64,000 nucleotides of DNA from Streptomyces sp. NBC_00683 (lineage in GTDB: Bacteria > Actinomycetota > Actinomycetes > Streptomycetales > Streptomycetaceae): the NCBI RefSeq assembly GCF_036226745.1, contig NZ_CP109013.1, forward strand, positions 4,464,001 through 4,528,000. The letters run 5' to 3'. Of the stretch, positions 43,152 to 52,023 are shown piece after piece. The notes beneath the pieces were generated by a model. It worked only from the letters and a program-made list of their open reading frames with translations. It did not search any database and had not been told where the DNA came from. Position 1 is the first letter of the stretch. Each line of letters opens with the position of its first letter. A program made the position numbers and the translations under genes.

Positions 43152-44003
43152 ATGCGCAGAGACCTTGCGCGTCTGGTCACCGTCCTCGCCGCCCTCGTCG
43201 CGATGGTCGCGGCGCCTCCGGTGACGGCGTCCCCCTCGCAGGCCGCCGAGGAGTGGAACCCGCCCGCGAAGCTGGTGCAGCCGCTGGGCGAGGTGTGGAG
43301 CCACGTCGAGTCGACCTACCCCGACCTCTACGGCTTCCGTAACTACGGCTGGGACCAGGTCGTGGCCAACAGAGGAAGCATCAACTACTGCGTCCGCTGG
43401 GAGTCCGACGCCCCGGTCGGCCCCGAACTGCGCGACAGGATCCATGCCGCGCTGAAGAAGCAGTTCGGGAAATGGACGGCGGCCATGGTGGAGAACGGCC
43501 AGGGCCACAACGCCTGGCCGTACACCACGGTGCCGGTCGACATCGTCGGCTGGGCGGTGAAGGACCGCTCGACACTGCAGTGGACCGACAGCTCCGTCGA
43601 CATCTACGCGGGAAACCTCGACGAGGGCGGCGCCCCGCAGTGCTCGCCGGACTGTGGCCGCTTCTTCCACCAGGACGCCGACTACTCACGCTGCCCCGGC
43701 GGTGCGGCCCGTCACTACGACCAGTCCCTGTGGCTGACCGAGGGCTTCCAGGGCGGTGCCGGCGGAGACTGGGGTCAGCGAGTCGGGCAGGAGTACTTCA
43801 CCGGCGCGCTGAGCCAGGAGAACATCCACATCTACCTGCACGAAGTCGGTCACACCTTCGGGCTCGACGACTTCTACGACTGGACCCCGACCGGGCAGTG
43901 CTGCTTCCTGATGAATGCGGGTTCCGCCGCGCAGATCACGGAGTTCGACACGTGGATGCTCCGTGATCTCTGGCGCCATCTGAAGAGCCGCTACGGCTAC
44001 TGA
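43152..44003 (+). CDS. Secreted zinc metalloprotease-like protein
   Basis: 283 residues from ATG 43152 (AAGGGAG upstream). Signal peptide to about 32 (SPSQAAEE). The sequence HIYLHEVGHTFGLDDFYDW (about 231-249) is a metzincin/gluzincin zinc motif HExxH-x5-D. Six or more cysteines (CVRW, CSPDC, SRC, QCCF) indicate disulfides. Aromatic-rich N-terminal part (LYGFRNYGWDQVVANRGSINYCVRWES) is shared with uncharacterised actinobacterial secreted proteins. The substrate is unknown; it overlaps the convergent flavin monooxygenase gene by seven bases. Confidence 0.8.
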   Translation: MRRDLARLVTVLAALVAMVAAPPVTASPSQAAEEWNPPAKLVQPLGEVWSHVESTYPDLYGFRNYGWDQVVANRGSINYCVRWESDAPVGPELRDRIHAALKKQFGKWTAAMVENGQGHNAWPYTTVPVDIVGWAVKDRSTLQWTDSSVDIYAGNLDEGGAPQCSPDCGRFFHQDADYSRCPGGAARHYDQSLWLTEGFQGGAGGDWGQRVGQEYFTGALSQENIHIYLHEVGHTFGLDDFYDWTPTGQCCFLMNAGSAAQITEFDTWMLRDLWRHLKSRYGY

Positions 44004-45229
44004 CGAGCTGCCACCTCCGCGTAGCGGCTGGCGGGGCGCGGCAGGCCCAGGTGGCCGCGCAGGGTCGTGGCGTCGTACGCCGTACGGAACACACCGCGCC
44101 GCTGCAGTTCCGGGACCAGGCCGCGGGTGATCGCGGTGAGGTCGTGCGGCAGGGTGCCGGGCCGCAGCCGGAAGCCGTCGAGGCCGGCGGTGCGCCAGTC
44201 GAGCAGCAGGTCGGCGAGCTCGCCGGGCGTGCCGGTGAAGATCTCGGCGTCGGAGGCGAGTTCGGCGCCGGCCAGTTCGTCCAGGCGGGCCTTGCGGTCC
44301 GAGGCCGCGCCCGGCTCCTCGTCCAGGAAGACCAGGAGTTCCGCGAACCTCCGCAGGGGCCGGTCCCGGATGTCCCTGCCGGTGCGCTCCACCGCCTCGT
44401 CGACCTGCGCGAGGATCGCCGCGGTGCCCGCACGGTCGTGCGGGGTGACGTGGACGAGGTCGGAGCCGAGCGCCGCGAACTCGTACGGGGTGGAGGCGTG
44501 CGCGAGGCTCACCACCACGGGTTGCCCCTGCGGGGTCCGCGGCGTGATCGAGGGCCCCTTCACGCTGAACCGTGTTCCCCGGAAGTCGATGTGGTGCACC
44601 TTGTCGCGGTCGATGAAGCGGCCGGTGGCCGCGTCCCGTATCTCCGCGTCGTCCTCCCAGCTGTCCCACAGCCGCCGTGCCGCCTCCACCACCTCGGTGC
44701 CCTCCGCGAAGAGTTCGCGCAGCCGCGCCGCGATCAGCTCCGAGTCGCGTACGTCGTCGTCGGTCAGTTGAGGTGTGGTGCGGCGGCCGAAGTGGGAGGC
44801 GTCGGCGGCGCGCGAGGAGATCTGCGGGCGCCAGCCGGCACGGCCCTTGCTCGCGTGGTCGAGCGTGGCGATGCCGATGGCGAGGTGGAACGGTTCGGTG
44901 TGCGTGACGTTCGTCGTCGGGACCAGGCCGATGCGCTCGGTGAGGGGGGCGAGGTGGGCGGCGAGCAGCACCGCGTCCACGCTGCCCCTGACCTGGTCGC
45001 TGCGGTCGTCCGGCAGGTGGAAGGCGGCGGTCTGCAGTCCGAGGGCGTCCTCGAAGGTGACGAAGTCGAGCAGGCCGCGCTCGGCCTCGGCGACCAGGCC
45101 GGCCCAGTACGCGGCCGTGAGCAGCTCACCGGGCCGGGCGTCCGCCGCCCGCCAGGCGGCCGGGTGCCACCCCGCGCCGTCGAGGGCGACGGCGAGGTGG
45201 AGCGGGGTGCTGCCGGTCGTGCCGGTCAC
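43997..45229 (-). CDS. LLM-class flavin-dependent monooxygenase, last gene of the carrier-protein operon
   Basis: 410 residues from GTG 45229, with AAGGAGG upstream and a 4-bp overlap (GTGA) with the preceding gene. The sequence follows the luciferase-like NtaA/SnaA/DszA family: VTFEDALGLQ, GLVPTTNVTHTEPFHLAIGIATLDHASKGRAGW, and VHVTPHDRAGTAAILAQVDEAV. These enzymes use FMNH2 and oxygen to hydroxylate or cleave bonds next to N or S. It is paired with a second member (45226-46617), from which it differs widely, so two successive oxidations or a two-part enzyme are possible. Confidence 0.88.
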   Translation of the reverse strand: MTGTTGSTPLHLAVALDGAGWHPAAWRAADARPGELLTAAYWAGLVAEAERGLLDFVTFEDALGLQTAAFHLPDDRSDQVRGSVDAVLLAAHLAPLTERIGLVPTTNVTHTEPFHLAIGIATLDHASKGRAGWRPQISSRAADASHFGRRTTPQLTDDDVRDSELIAARLRELFAEGTEVVEAARRLWDSWEDDAEIRDAATGRFIDRDKVHHIDFRGTRFSVKGPSITPRTPQGQPVVVSLAHASTPYEFAALGSDLVHVTPHDRAGTAAILAQVDEAVERTGRDIRDRPLRRFAELLVFLDEEPGAASDRKARLDELAGAELASDAEIFTGTPGELADLLLDWRTAGLDGFRLRPGTLPHDLTAITRGLVPELQRRGVFRTAYDATTLRGHLGLPRPASRYAEVAARQ

Positions 45230-46617
45230 GAGGCCTCCTTCTCGTTGTCCACGGGCTTGCGGTCTGCGGGCCGTTCGGCGCGGTCGGGGGTGCTCAGGCC
45301 CAGGTGGTCCCGGAGCGTCGTCCCCGCGTAGTCCTCGCGGAACACGCCCTTCTCCTGGAGCAGCGGCACCACCCGGTCCACCAGGTCGTCGAGCCCGCCG
45401 GGGGTGAGATGGGGGACGAGGACGAAGCCGTCGGCGCCCTCGGTCTGCACGAAGTGGTCGATGGCGTCGGCGACGGTCTGCGGGCTGCCGACGAACGTCT
45501 GGCGGCCGCCGACCTCGATGACCAGTTCGCGGATGCTCAGGTTCCGTTCCTCGGCGAGCTTGCGCCACTGCCGGGCCGTCTCGGCGCGCCCCTTGCGGAA
45601 CACCGAGTGGCCCTTCAGGAAATGGGCGTCGTCCTCGGGCTCGATACCGGGCAGCGGCCCGTCCGGGTCGTACCCCGACAGGTCGCGGCCCCAGACCGCC
45701 TCCAGGTGGGCGATCGCGGTCTGCGGGCTCACCAGGTCGCGGCTGACCTCGGCGGCGTACGCGACGGCCTCCTCGTCGGTGTCGGCGATGACGGCGTTGG
45801 CGGTGGGCATGATCTTCAGTTCGTCCGGGGTGCGCCCGTACCGCGCGAGGCGCCGCTTCACATCCCGGTAGAAGTCACGGGCCGCATCGAGCCGGTTGTG
45901 CTTGCTGAAGATCACGTCCGCGTCGGACGCGGCGAACTCGCGGCCAGCGTCGGACTCGCCCGACTGGATGATCACGGGGTGTCCCTGCGGACCGGGCGGT
46001 GTCGTGAACCGGCCCGAGATGTCGAAGTGCGTCCCGTGATGGGCGAACCGGCCGACCCCGGGCCGTACGAACTCTCCCGCAGCCGCGTCGGCGCGGAGAT
46101 CCCCGTCGGCCCAGCTGTTCCACAACTCGCGTGTGGTGGCCAGGAATTCGGCTGCCCGGGTGTAGCGGTCGGCCTCGTCGAGGAAGCCGCCGCGACGGAA
46201 GTTCTCGCCGGTGAAGGCGTCGTAGCTGGTGACCACGTTCCAGGCCGACCGCCCGCCGCTGAGGTGGTCGAGGGTCGCGAGTCGGCGCGCCACCTCGTAC
46301 GGCTCGTTGAAGGTGGCGTTGACGGTCGCGGCGAGGCCGAGGTGCGTGGTGACGGCGGCCAGCGCGCTGAGCACGGTCAGGTTCTCCGGGCGCCCCGCGA
46401 TGTCCAGGTCGTAGACCTGCCCCTTGTGCTCGCGCAGCCGCAGCCCCTCGGCGAGGAAGAAGAAGTCGAACTTGCCGCGTTCGACGGTCTGCGCGAGCCG
46501 GATGAAGGAGTCGATGGAGATCTGGCTCCCGGACCGCGGGTCCGACCAGACGGTCACGTTGTGGATGCCGGGCAGCTGCGCCGCGAGGTGCACCTGCTTC
46601 TTTCCGGTGACGGGCAC
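45226..46617 (-). CDS. NtaA/SnaA/DszA-family FMN-dependent monooxygenase
   Basis: 463 residues, typical length. Motifs of the family: HLAAQLPGIHNVTVWSDPRSGSQISIDSFIRLAQTVERGKFDFFFLAEGLRLRE and NATFNEPYEVARRLATLDHLSGGRSAWNVVTSYDAFTGENFRRGG. Members oxidise nitrilotriacetate, sulfones or pristinamycin II; they need a separate flavin reductase, which is not present here. GTG start 46617 with a polar gap of 105 bases to the FAH gene upstream. Its oxidative chemistry in the carrier-protein pathway is inferred. Confidence 0.92.
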   Translation of the reverse strand: MPVTGKKQVHLAAQLPGIHNVTVWSDPRSGSQISIDSFIRLAQTVERGKFDFFFLAEGLRLREHKGQVYDLDIAGRPENLTVLSALAAVTTHLGLAATVNATFNEPYEVARRLATLDHLSGGRSAWNVVTSYDAFTGENFRRGGFLDEADRYTRAAEFLATTRELWNSWADGDLRADAAAGEFVRPGVGRFAHHGTHFDISGRFTTPPGPQGHPVIIQSGESDAGREFAASDADVIFSKHNRLDAARDFYRDVKRRLARYGRTPDELKIMPTANAVIADTDEEAVAYAAEVSRDLVSPQTAIAHLEAVWGRDLSGYDPDGPLPGIEPEDDAHFLKGHSVFRKGRAETARQWRKLAEERNLSIRELVIEVGGRQTFVGSPQTVADAIDHFVQTEGADGFVLVPHLTPGGLDDLVDRVVPLLQEKGVFREDYAGTTLRDHLGLSTPDRAERPADRKPVDNEKEAS

Positions 46618-46722
46618 GGTGCGGTCTCCTCCTGCGAAGGTCCGGCTGTGGGTGGGGCCCTCAGAGCGTGCACGGGCCGGTGGCGGCGCGGACAGGCCAA
46701 CAGGCCTTACTTCATGAGCTGT

Positions 46723-47691
46723 TCACGCCGTAGGGCCTGCCGCGGGTGTCGCGGCCGGCGTGGCGAGCGGGGCCGGGGAGACGTACCGCACCGTGTTCTC
46801 GAAGGCCACGCCGTGGCTCTTCACGTCGATGGCGATGCGGTCGCCGTCGGCGATCCGGAACCCGTCGTGGAAACTGGCCTCGTCGGCGCCCAGGAGCACG
46901 TAGTTGACCTGTCCGGGCCGCCGCACCGCGGGGAACGAGAACAGGTGTGCCGCCATGTCCTGCACCCGGAAGTACAGGGCGTCGGCGCCGCAGTCGAAAC
47001 TGCCCTCCCAGGCCGTCGCCCCGTCCCGCACGATGGTGACCCGCCCGGTCACCGTGCGCGGCGGCGGGCCGAGGAAGAGCCACGGGGTGAGCGCGGTGTC
47101 GCACAGCTTGCAGTACGGGTTGTAGCCGGGGTCCTGGCGGTGCAGGCCGATGTCGCACAGGTCGTTGCCGAAGGTGTAGCCGGCGTAGTGGGGCGTGCCG
47201 TCGTCGTCGTTGACGTAGACCAGCGTGACCTCCGGCTCCTCGATGAGGGCGACCGGAGCGGCGGGCACGTCCAGTGTCTCGCCCGGCAGCCGCACCCAGT
47301 CGCCGAACCCCTTGAAGAACCACTTGGGCGGAACGAACTCCCCTCCTTCGGGGGCGGTTTCGCCGTTCCACTTCTTCTTGTGCGTGCCCATGAAACCGCT
47401 CAGCAGTGCATGGCCCGTGGCCGTCGGCAGCAGCGGTGGCAGCAGCCTCAGCTCCGGGTCGCCGACGGTGACGGTGACGGTTTCCGCGCCCTCGGTGAGG
47501 GCGGCCTCGATGGCGGTCGCCGAACCGTCGGTGGCGATGAAGGCGGCGGCCACCTGCCCTTCGGCCACCCGGTAGAGGGTCTGCCGCGTGCCGTCCTCGG
47601 GCCTGCCGAAACCGACATGGCGTTCGCCGCCGTACGTGGCCTCGAACAGGACGGGGAGAACAGGGAGAGCGGGGGGAACGGACTGGGACAT
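46723..47691 (-). CDS. Fumarylacetoacetate-hydrolase-like protein, AraD1/GguC type
   Basis: 322 residues from ATG 47691 (MSQSVPPALPVLP). The second half has the FAH fold with PPKWFFKGFGDWVRLPGE and the metal-binding EEPEVTLVYVNDDDGTPHYAGYTFGNDLCDIG (Glu, Asp). Family members hydrate, dehydrate or cleave 2-keto acids using Mg2+; AraD1 dehydrates a 2-keto-3-deoxy sugar acid. Here it could process a 2-keto acid made by the aminotransferase or dehydrogenase. It lies in the operon. Confidence 0.85.
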   Translation of the reverse strand: MSQSVPPALPVLPVLFEATYGGERHVGFGRPEDGTRQTLYRVAEGQVAAAFIATDGSATAIEAALTEGAETVTVTVGDPELRLLPPLLPTATGHALLSGFMGTHKKKWNGETAPEGGEFVPPKWFFKGFGDWVRLPGETLDVPAAPVALIEEPEVTLVYVNDDDGTPHYAGYTFGNDLCDIGLHRQDPGYNPYCKLCDTALTPWLFLGPPPRTVTGRVTIVRDGATAWEGSFDCGADALYFRVQDMAAHLFSFPAVRRPGQVNYVLLGADEASFHDGFRIADGDRIAIDVKSHGVAFENTVRYVSPAPLATPAATPAAGPTA

Positions 47692-47758
47692 GAGGGAACT
47701 CCTCCAGGGCTGATGGGGGCTGAAGCGGGCTGAGGGGTGCTGATGTGGGTGATGCGGG

Positions 47759-49063
47759 TCAGGACCGAGGAGCGGCTGCGGGGGCCGGAGCATCCGCGCC
47801 CGTCAGGTCGGCCAGGACCTCACCGACCCGGTCGACCGCCTCCCGTATCCACGGCAGTGCGAGCGGATCCGGCGCCGTCAGGGCCGCCCTGCGCCGCTCG
47901 TCGGAGTCGCCGTAGAGGTGGCTGGTCGCGGCGCGGATCCGCAGGGCGCGGCCGGGCTCCCCGAACGCGCTCGCCGGGAGGACGCCGACTCCGTACCGCT
48001 CGGAGAGCAGCCGGGCCAGGTCGTCGCCGCCGCGCACGCCGTGCCGCCGCGCCAGCCGGTCCCGCAAGGGCTCGAAGTCCGGGTAGAGGTAGCACGTCGC
48101 GACGACGGGGGCCGTCTGCGCGCCCACCGCGGTGAACCGGCCGGCGACCGCGCGCACCACCGTCCCGTGCAGCCGACGGCTCGCCGCGATGTGCGCGGTG
48201 ACCTCCGGCGGCTCCCCGAACGCGTACGCGGACGCGCTCTGTACGGGCGCCGGCGGGCTGGACCAGATCTGGCTGGCGACGGCGACGAGGCGGGTGTGCA
48301 GGGCGTGTCCGATGCCGCTGTCCGGCAGCCGGGCCACGCCCGTACGCCAGCCGCCGAGCGCCAGGCTCTTTGTGAGGCCGGTGGTGACGACGGTCCGCTC
48401 GGGTGCGTGCACCGCCGGGGACACGGCGGGCCGGGAGGTGTCGTACACCAGGTCGCGGTAGATCTCGTCGGACACGATGACCAGGTCGAGGGCGCGGGCC
48501 GCGTCCGCCAGCCGCCGCACCGTGGCGGCCGACGCCACCGTGCCGGTCGGGTTGTCCGGCACCGTCACGACCACGGACCGGGGGTTCAGCCCGGCGGCCC
48601 GCGCGTCGGCGACGGCCTCCCGCAGCCGGTCCGGATCGGGTACGCCGCCCTGCCCCGGCAGGATGGGTACGGGGATGGGGCGAGCCCCGACGAGGCGGGC
48701 CTGCGCCGCGTAGCTGACCCAGCTCGGTACGGGCACGATCACGTCGCCCCCGATGGCGAGCAGCAACGCGAACAGCAGCGCCTTGCTGCCCGGTCCTGCC
48801 ACCACCAGCTCCGGGTCGATGTCCAGTCCGCGCCGCTCCCAGTACCCGGCGACGGCGGTGCGCAGCGCGGGACTTCCGGCGACGGAGCCGTACGCGTTCT
48901 CGCCCGCCGCCGCGGCGAGCCGGTCCCGCAGCGTGGTGAGGACGGGCAGGCCGATCTCGCCGCTCGCCATCGACAGCACCCGCTCCCCGGCCAGGCGCCG
49001 GCGGGCCAGGGCCTCGTCGGCGGCGAGGGTCGCCGACATGGAGACCGGTGCGGGTTCGGACAT
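47759..49063 (-). CDS. PLP-dependent class I/II aminotransferase
   Basis: 434 residues from ATG 49063 (second ATG at 49039). Fold type I: VTVPDNPTGTVAS (substrate Asn), VIVSDEIYRDLV (Asp/Tyr), GLTKSLALGGWRTG with the PLP lysine. Close to aspartate/aromatic aminotransferases rather than the class III LysJ that acts on carrier-bound aldehydes in lysine synthesis. It may transaminate the freed amino acid or a keto precursor. Confidence 0.93.
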   Translation of the reverse strand: MSEPAPVSMSATLAADEALARRRLAGERVLSMASGEIGLPVLTTLRDRLAAAAGENAYGSVAGSPALRTAVAGYWERRGLDIDPELVVAGPGSKALLFALLLAIGGDVIVPVPSWVSYAAQARLVGARPIPVPILPGQGGVPDPDRLREAVADARAAGLNPRSVVVTVPDNPTGTVASAATVRRLADAARALDLVIVSDEIYRDLVYDTSRPAVSPAVHAPERTVVTTGLTKSLALGGWRTGVARLPDSGIGHALHTRLVAVASQIWSSPPAPVQSASAYAFGEPPEVTAHIAASRRLHGTVVRAVAGRFTAVGAQTAPVVATCYLYPDFEPLRDRLARRHGVRGGDDLARLLSERYGVGVLPASAFGEPGRALRIRAATSHLYGDSDERRRAALTAPDPLALPWIREAVDRVGEVLADLTGADAPAPAAAPRS

Positions 49064-49122
49064 GACAGCTCCAGCGTTCGGGGTGGTGGGGTGAGGGGCC
49101 GGGGTGCGGGGCAGGGGCCGGT

Positions 49123-50853
49123 TCAGGGCGTCGCCGTGGCGTACCGCTGCCGGAGCTCCGCCTTGCGGACCTTGCCGGTCAGGGTCTTCGGGAGGGCGGG
49201 CACCAGCTCCACGCGGTCCGGCAGGAAGCGGGGGTCGTGGCCCGCCTCCCCGATGCGGGAACGGAGTGCGCCGAGCGACGGACCCGCACCGCCGCGCGGG
49301 ACCACGACGGCGCAGATCACCGGCTCTCCGCCGTCCCGGTCGGGCGGCAGACCCACCAGCGCCGCTTCGACGGCGTTCGGGTGGCCGCCGATGACCGCCT
49401 CCAGTTCCGTCACGGGCGCGACCAGCCCACCGCGCAGGATCGCGTCGCGGGCCCGCCCGATGATGCGGATGCCGCCGCGTCCGTCGTCCCGTGCGAGGTC
49501 CCCGGTGTCGAACCAGCGCTCCGCGTCCAGCTCCGCCCGGAACGCCTCGTCGCGCCGGTGGTAGCCGAGCGCCAGCGACGCACCGCGCACCTTGAGGCGG
49601 CCGACGGAGCCGCTCCCGCCGCCGGCGCCGGACGCGTCGATGCGGGTCTCCATGGAGTCGATGGCGCTGCCGTTGCTGTGGGCCGCCCAGTTCTCGGGGT
49701 CCTGGGGCCGGGTCGTGGTCACGGGGCCGTTCTCGGACATGCCCCACAGCGAGTAGGTGCGCGCGCCCAGAGTCTCGTGGACCTCGTCGGCCAGCTCCTG
49801 GAGGACCTGGGCCGAGCCGATGACCACGTGCCGCAGGGTGCTCGTGTCGCGTTTCTGAGCCCGCTGCGACGCGGCCACGTCGGCGAGCGTGGCGGGCGGC
49901 CCGTACAGCAGGGTGGCGCCGTACCGCTCCACCAGGTCGAGCAGCGCCTCGTTGCGGCGTACGTCCTGGAAGGCGACGGTGCCGCCGAGCATGACACCGG
50001 CGAGGACGCCCTGCGCGAACCCCGAGTAGTGGACGAGCGGCGTGGACACGGCCGCCACCCAGTCGTCCCCGGCCCCGAAGGCGTCGACGTAGCCGCGTAC
50101 CGCCGAGTGGACCGTGTTCTGGCTGTGCAGGACACCCTTGGACGCTCCGGTGGTCCCGGAGGTGAACAGGACCACGAAGGGCTCTTCGGGGCCGAGGGCC
50201 CGGCCGTCCGGGCCGGCGGCCCCCTCCTGCTCCTCCCGCGCCTCGGCCACGAAGTGGTCGTGGAAGGACCGTGCGCCCTCGGGCACCGGGCCGTCGACCA
50301 CCACCACGTGCTCGAGCGAGGGGAGGTCGTCCTTGAGCCGGGTGACGATCTCCGCCAGGGGCGTTCCCGACCACTCGGGGAGGGTGACGCAGACCCGGGC
50401 CTCGGTGAGGCCGAGGCGGTGGCGCAGCTCGTCCTCCGGGCAGACGGGCGAGATCGGGCAGATGACGGCGCCGACCCGGATGCAGGCGAAGATCAGCGGC
50501 ACCATCTCCCACCGGTTGGGGAGCTGTACGGCCACGAAGTCGCCGCGCCGTACGCCCAGGTCGAGCAGCGCGTGGGCGAACCGGTCCGTCAGGGCGTCCA
50601 GTTCCGCGTAGTCGAGGGTGTCGGTGCGGGACTCGGCGACGCGTCGGCCCGCGACGGCCAGCCGGTGCGGGTGCAGGCGCGCCTGCCGGCGCAGGTCGTC
50701 GAGGAAGGTCTCGTCCCGCCACCAGCCGCGGCGGCGGTACTCGGCCGCCCGCTCCTCGGCCGCCCGCTCCTCGGCCCCTGCGGAGGCGGTGGCCGAGGGC
50801 GGAGCCGGGTCCGTGACCGTCGTAGTCGCCGGTTCCGTGGCCGCCGTGCTCAT
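49123..50853 (-). CDS. Adenylate-forming acyl-CoA ligase-like enzyme
   Basis: 576 residues from ATG 50853, overlapping the previous stop (ATGA). A 35-residue Thr/Ala/Glu-rich N-terminal tail, then the ANL fold: FTSGTTGASKG (phosphate loop), LWGMSENGP, YHRRDEAF, RWFDTGDLAR, GRARDAIL and the C-terminal catalytic lysine in KTLTGKVRKAELR. It activates a carboxylate as adenylate and usually transfers it to CoA. Substrate unknown; no carrier protein with phosphopantetheine is present in the window, so CoA or an amine is the likely acceptor. Confidence 0.92.
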   Translation of the reverse strand: MSTAATEPATTTVTDPAPPSATASAGAEERAAEERAAEYRRRGWWRDETFLDDLRRQARLHPHRLAVAGRRVAESRTDTLDYAELDALTDRFAHALLDLGVRRGDFVAVQLPNRWEMVPLIFACIRVGAVICPISPVCPEDELRHRLGLTEARVCVTLPEWSGTPLAEIVTRLKDDLPSLEHVVVVDGPVPEGARSFHDHFVAEAREEQEGAAGPDGRALGPEEPFVVLFTSGTTGASKGVLHSQNTVHSAVRGYVDAFGAGDDWVAAVSTPLVHYSGFAQGVLAGVMLGGTVAFQDVRRNEALLDLVERYGATLLYGPPATLADVAASQRAQKRDTSTLRHVVIGSAQVLQELADEVHETLGARTYSLWGMSENGPVTTTRPQDPENWAAHSNGSAIDSMETRIDASGAGGGSGSVGRLKVRGASLALGYHRRDEAFRAELDAERWFDTGDLARDDGRGGIRIIGRARDAILRGGLVAPVTELEAVIGGHPNAVEAALVGLPPDRDGGEPVICAVVVPRGGAGPSLGALRSRIGEAGHDPRFLPDRVELVPALPKTLTGKVRKAELRQRYATATP

Positions 50854-51968
50854 CGGAGGTCCTTCCGGCGGGCCGCGAGCAGCTCGGGCAGCGGGTTGCC
50901 CGCCCGGGCGGCCGCGATGTCCAGCAGGTCCCGGGTGTTCTGCCGTACCCGGTCGCCGACCCAGTCGAACACCCACGCCTTGCGGGCCTCGGTCGCGAGG
51001 TCGAATGGGACGACGCGGGTGACCGCCAGGGCCGCCGACGCGGCCCCGCCGATGTTGGCGATCACGCCAGGGACGAGGGCGGCGCCCGATGCGGCCACCT
51101 TCTCCTTTGCCGCGCCACTGGAGGCGAGGTTGGCGCCCTCGACCACCAGGCCGGCCCGGAGGCGGTGCGTGTTCTCGGCGGTGAGCGCGTACTTTTGCGC
51201 CGCCAGGACCAGCAGGTCCGCATCCACGTCCAGCCAGGCCTCCGGCTCGCCGGAGACGGTGACGTGCTGGGGCAGCCGGGAGCGGTCGATCCGCCCGAAC
51301 TCGTCGGTCACGGCGACGAGATCAGCCACCGGCAGCCGGTCCGCGCTGATGGTGCCCTGCACGTCGGCGATGCCCACGATGATGTGCCCGCGCTCCTCCA
51401 GGAACCGCGCGACCGCCCGGCCCACCGCGCCGAAGCCCTGCACCACCACCCGGGCCGGCTCCGTGCGGCCGCTCGCCTCCAGGGCGGTGATCGCGGCGAC
51501 CCCGACGCCGTGCCCGGTGGCGTCGATCAGGGGCTCGTAGTAGGTGCGCCAGTCGATCGGCATGTCCGGGGCGCCCAGCCGGTAGCGCGGGTCGTAGCCG
51601 GCCTCGGCGAAGAAGACGGCCCGGTCGGCGGGGGTGACGCCCATGTCGATGCCGAGGTGGATGCCGCCGTGCAGGAGCGGCTTGACGGTGCGGCCGAAGG
51701 TGCGGAAGGTTTCCTCGCGGTTCGTACCGTCGGAGACGATGCCGGCCTTCGCGCCGCCGATGCGCAGCCCGGCGAGCGTGAACTTCTCCGTCATGTCGCG
51801 GGCGAGACCAGCCACTTCTTCCTCGCTGACCCCGGTTGTCATCCGGGTTCCGCCCATCGCCAGGCCGTCGACGAGCGTGTCGACGACGACCCAGCCCTTG
51901 ATCGTGCCGCCGCTCCCGTTCAGGTGGACGGTGAACGCGGGAGCCTGCGGGTCTTCCAGAGCACTCAT
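50850..51968 (-). CDS. Glu/Leu/Phe/Val dehydrogenase family enzyme
   Basis: 372 residues from ATG 51968 (AAGGAC upstream). Catalytic lysine in RIGGAKAGI, the glycine-rich cofactor loop VVQGFGAVGRAVARFLEE, and a C-terminal PGVIANIGGAASAALAV. The usual GGGKGG motif reads GGAKAG. Amino-acid dehydrogenases of this class interconvert 2-keto acids and amino acids with NAD(P). Position in the operon suggests it aminates a keto-acid intermediate or makes an unusual amino acid. Confidence 0.9.
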   Translation of the reverse strand: MSALEDPQAPAFTVHLNGSGGTIKGWVVVDTLVDGLAMGGTRMTTGVSEEEVAGLARDMTEKFTLAGLRIGGAKAGIVSDGTNREETFRTFGRTVKPLLHGGIHLGIDMGVTPADRAVFFAEAGYDPRYRLGAPDMPIDWRTYYEPLIDATGHGVGVAAITALEASGRTEPARVVVQGFGAVGRAVARFLEERGHIIVGIADVQGTISADRLPVADLVAVTDEFGRIDRSRLPQHVTVSGEPEAWLDVDADLLVLAAQKYALTAENTHRLRAGLVVEGANLASSGAAKEKVAASGAALVPGVIANIGGAASAALAVTRVVPFDLATEARKAWVFDWVGDRVRQNTRDLLDIAAARAGNPLPELLAARRKDLR

Positions 51969-52023
51969 TGCCAAGTCCTTGTGGCCGTAGGTGGGAGGGG
52001 GAAGTCGGTGCGGCAGGGACGGG

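Noticed and set aside
49064..50722. Open frame continuing the aminotransferase frame upstream, suggesting a 987-residue fusion
   Set aside because: The extra part is Arg/Pro-rich and is a shifted frame of the CoA-ligase-like gene. The aminotransferase has its own ATG at 49063.
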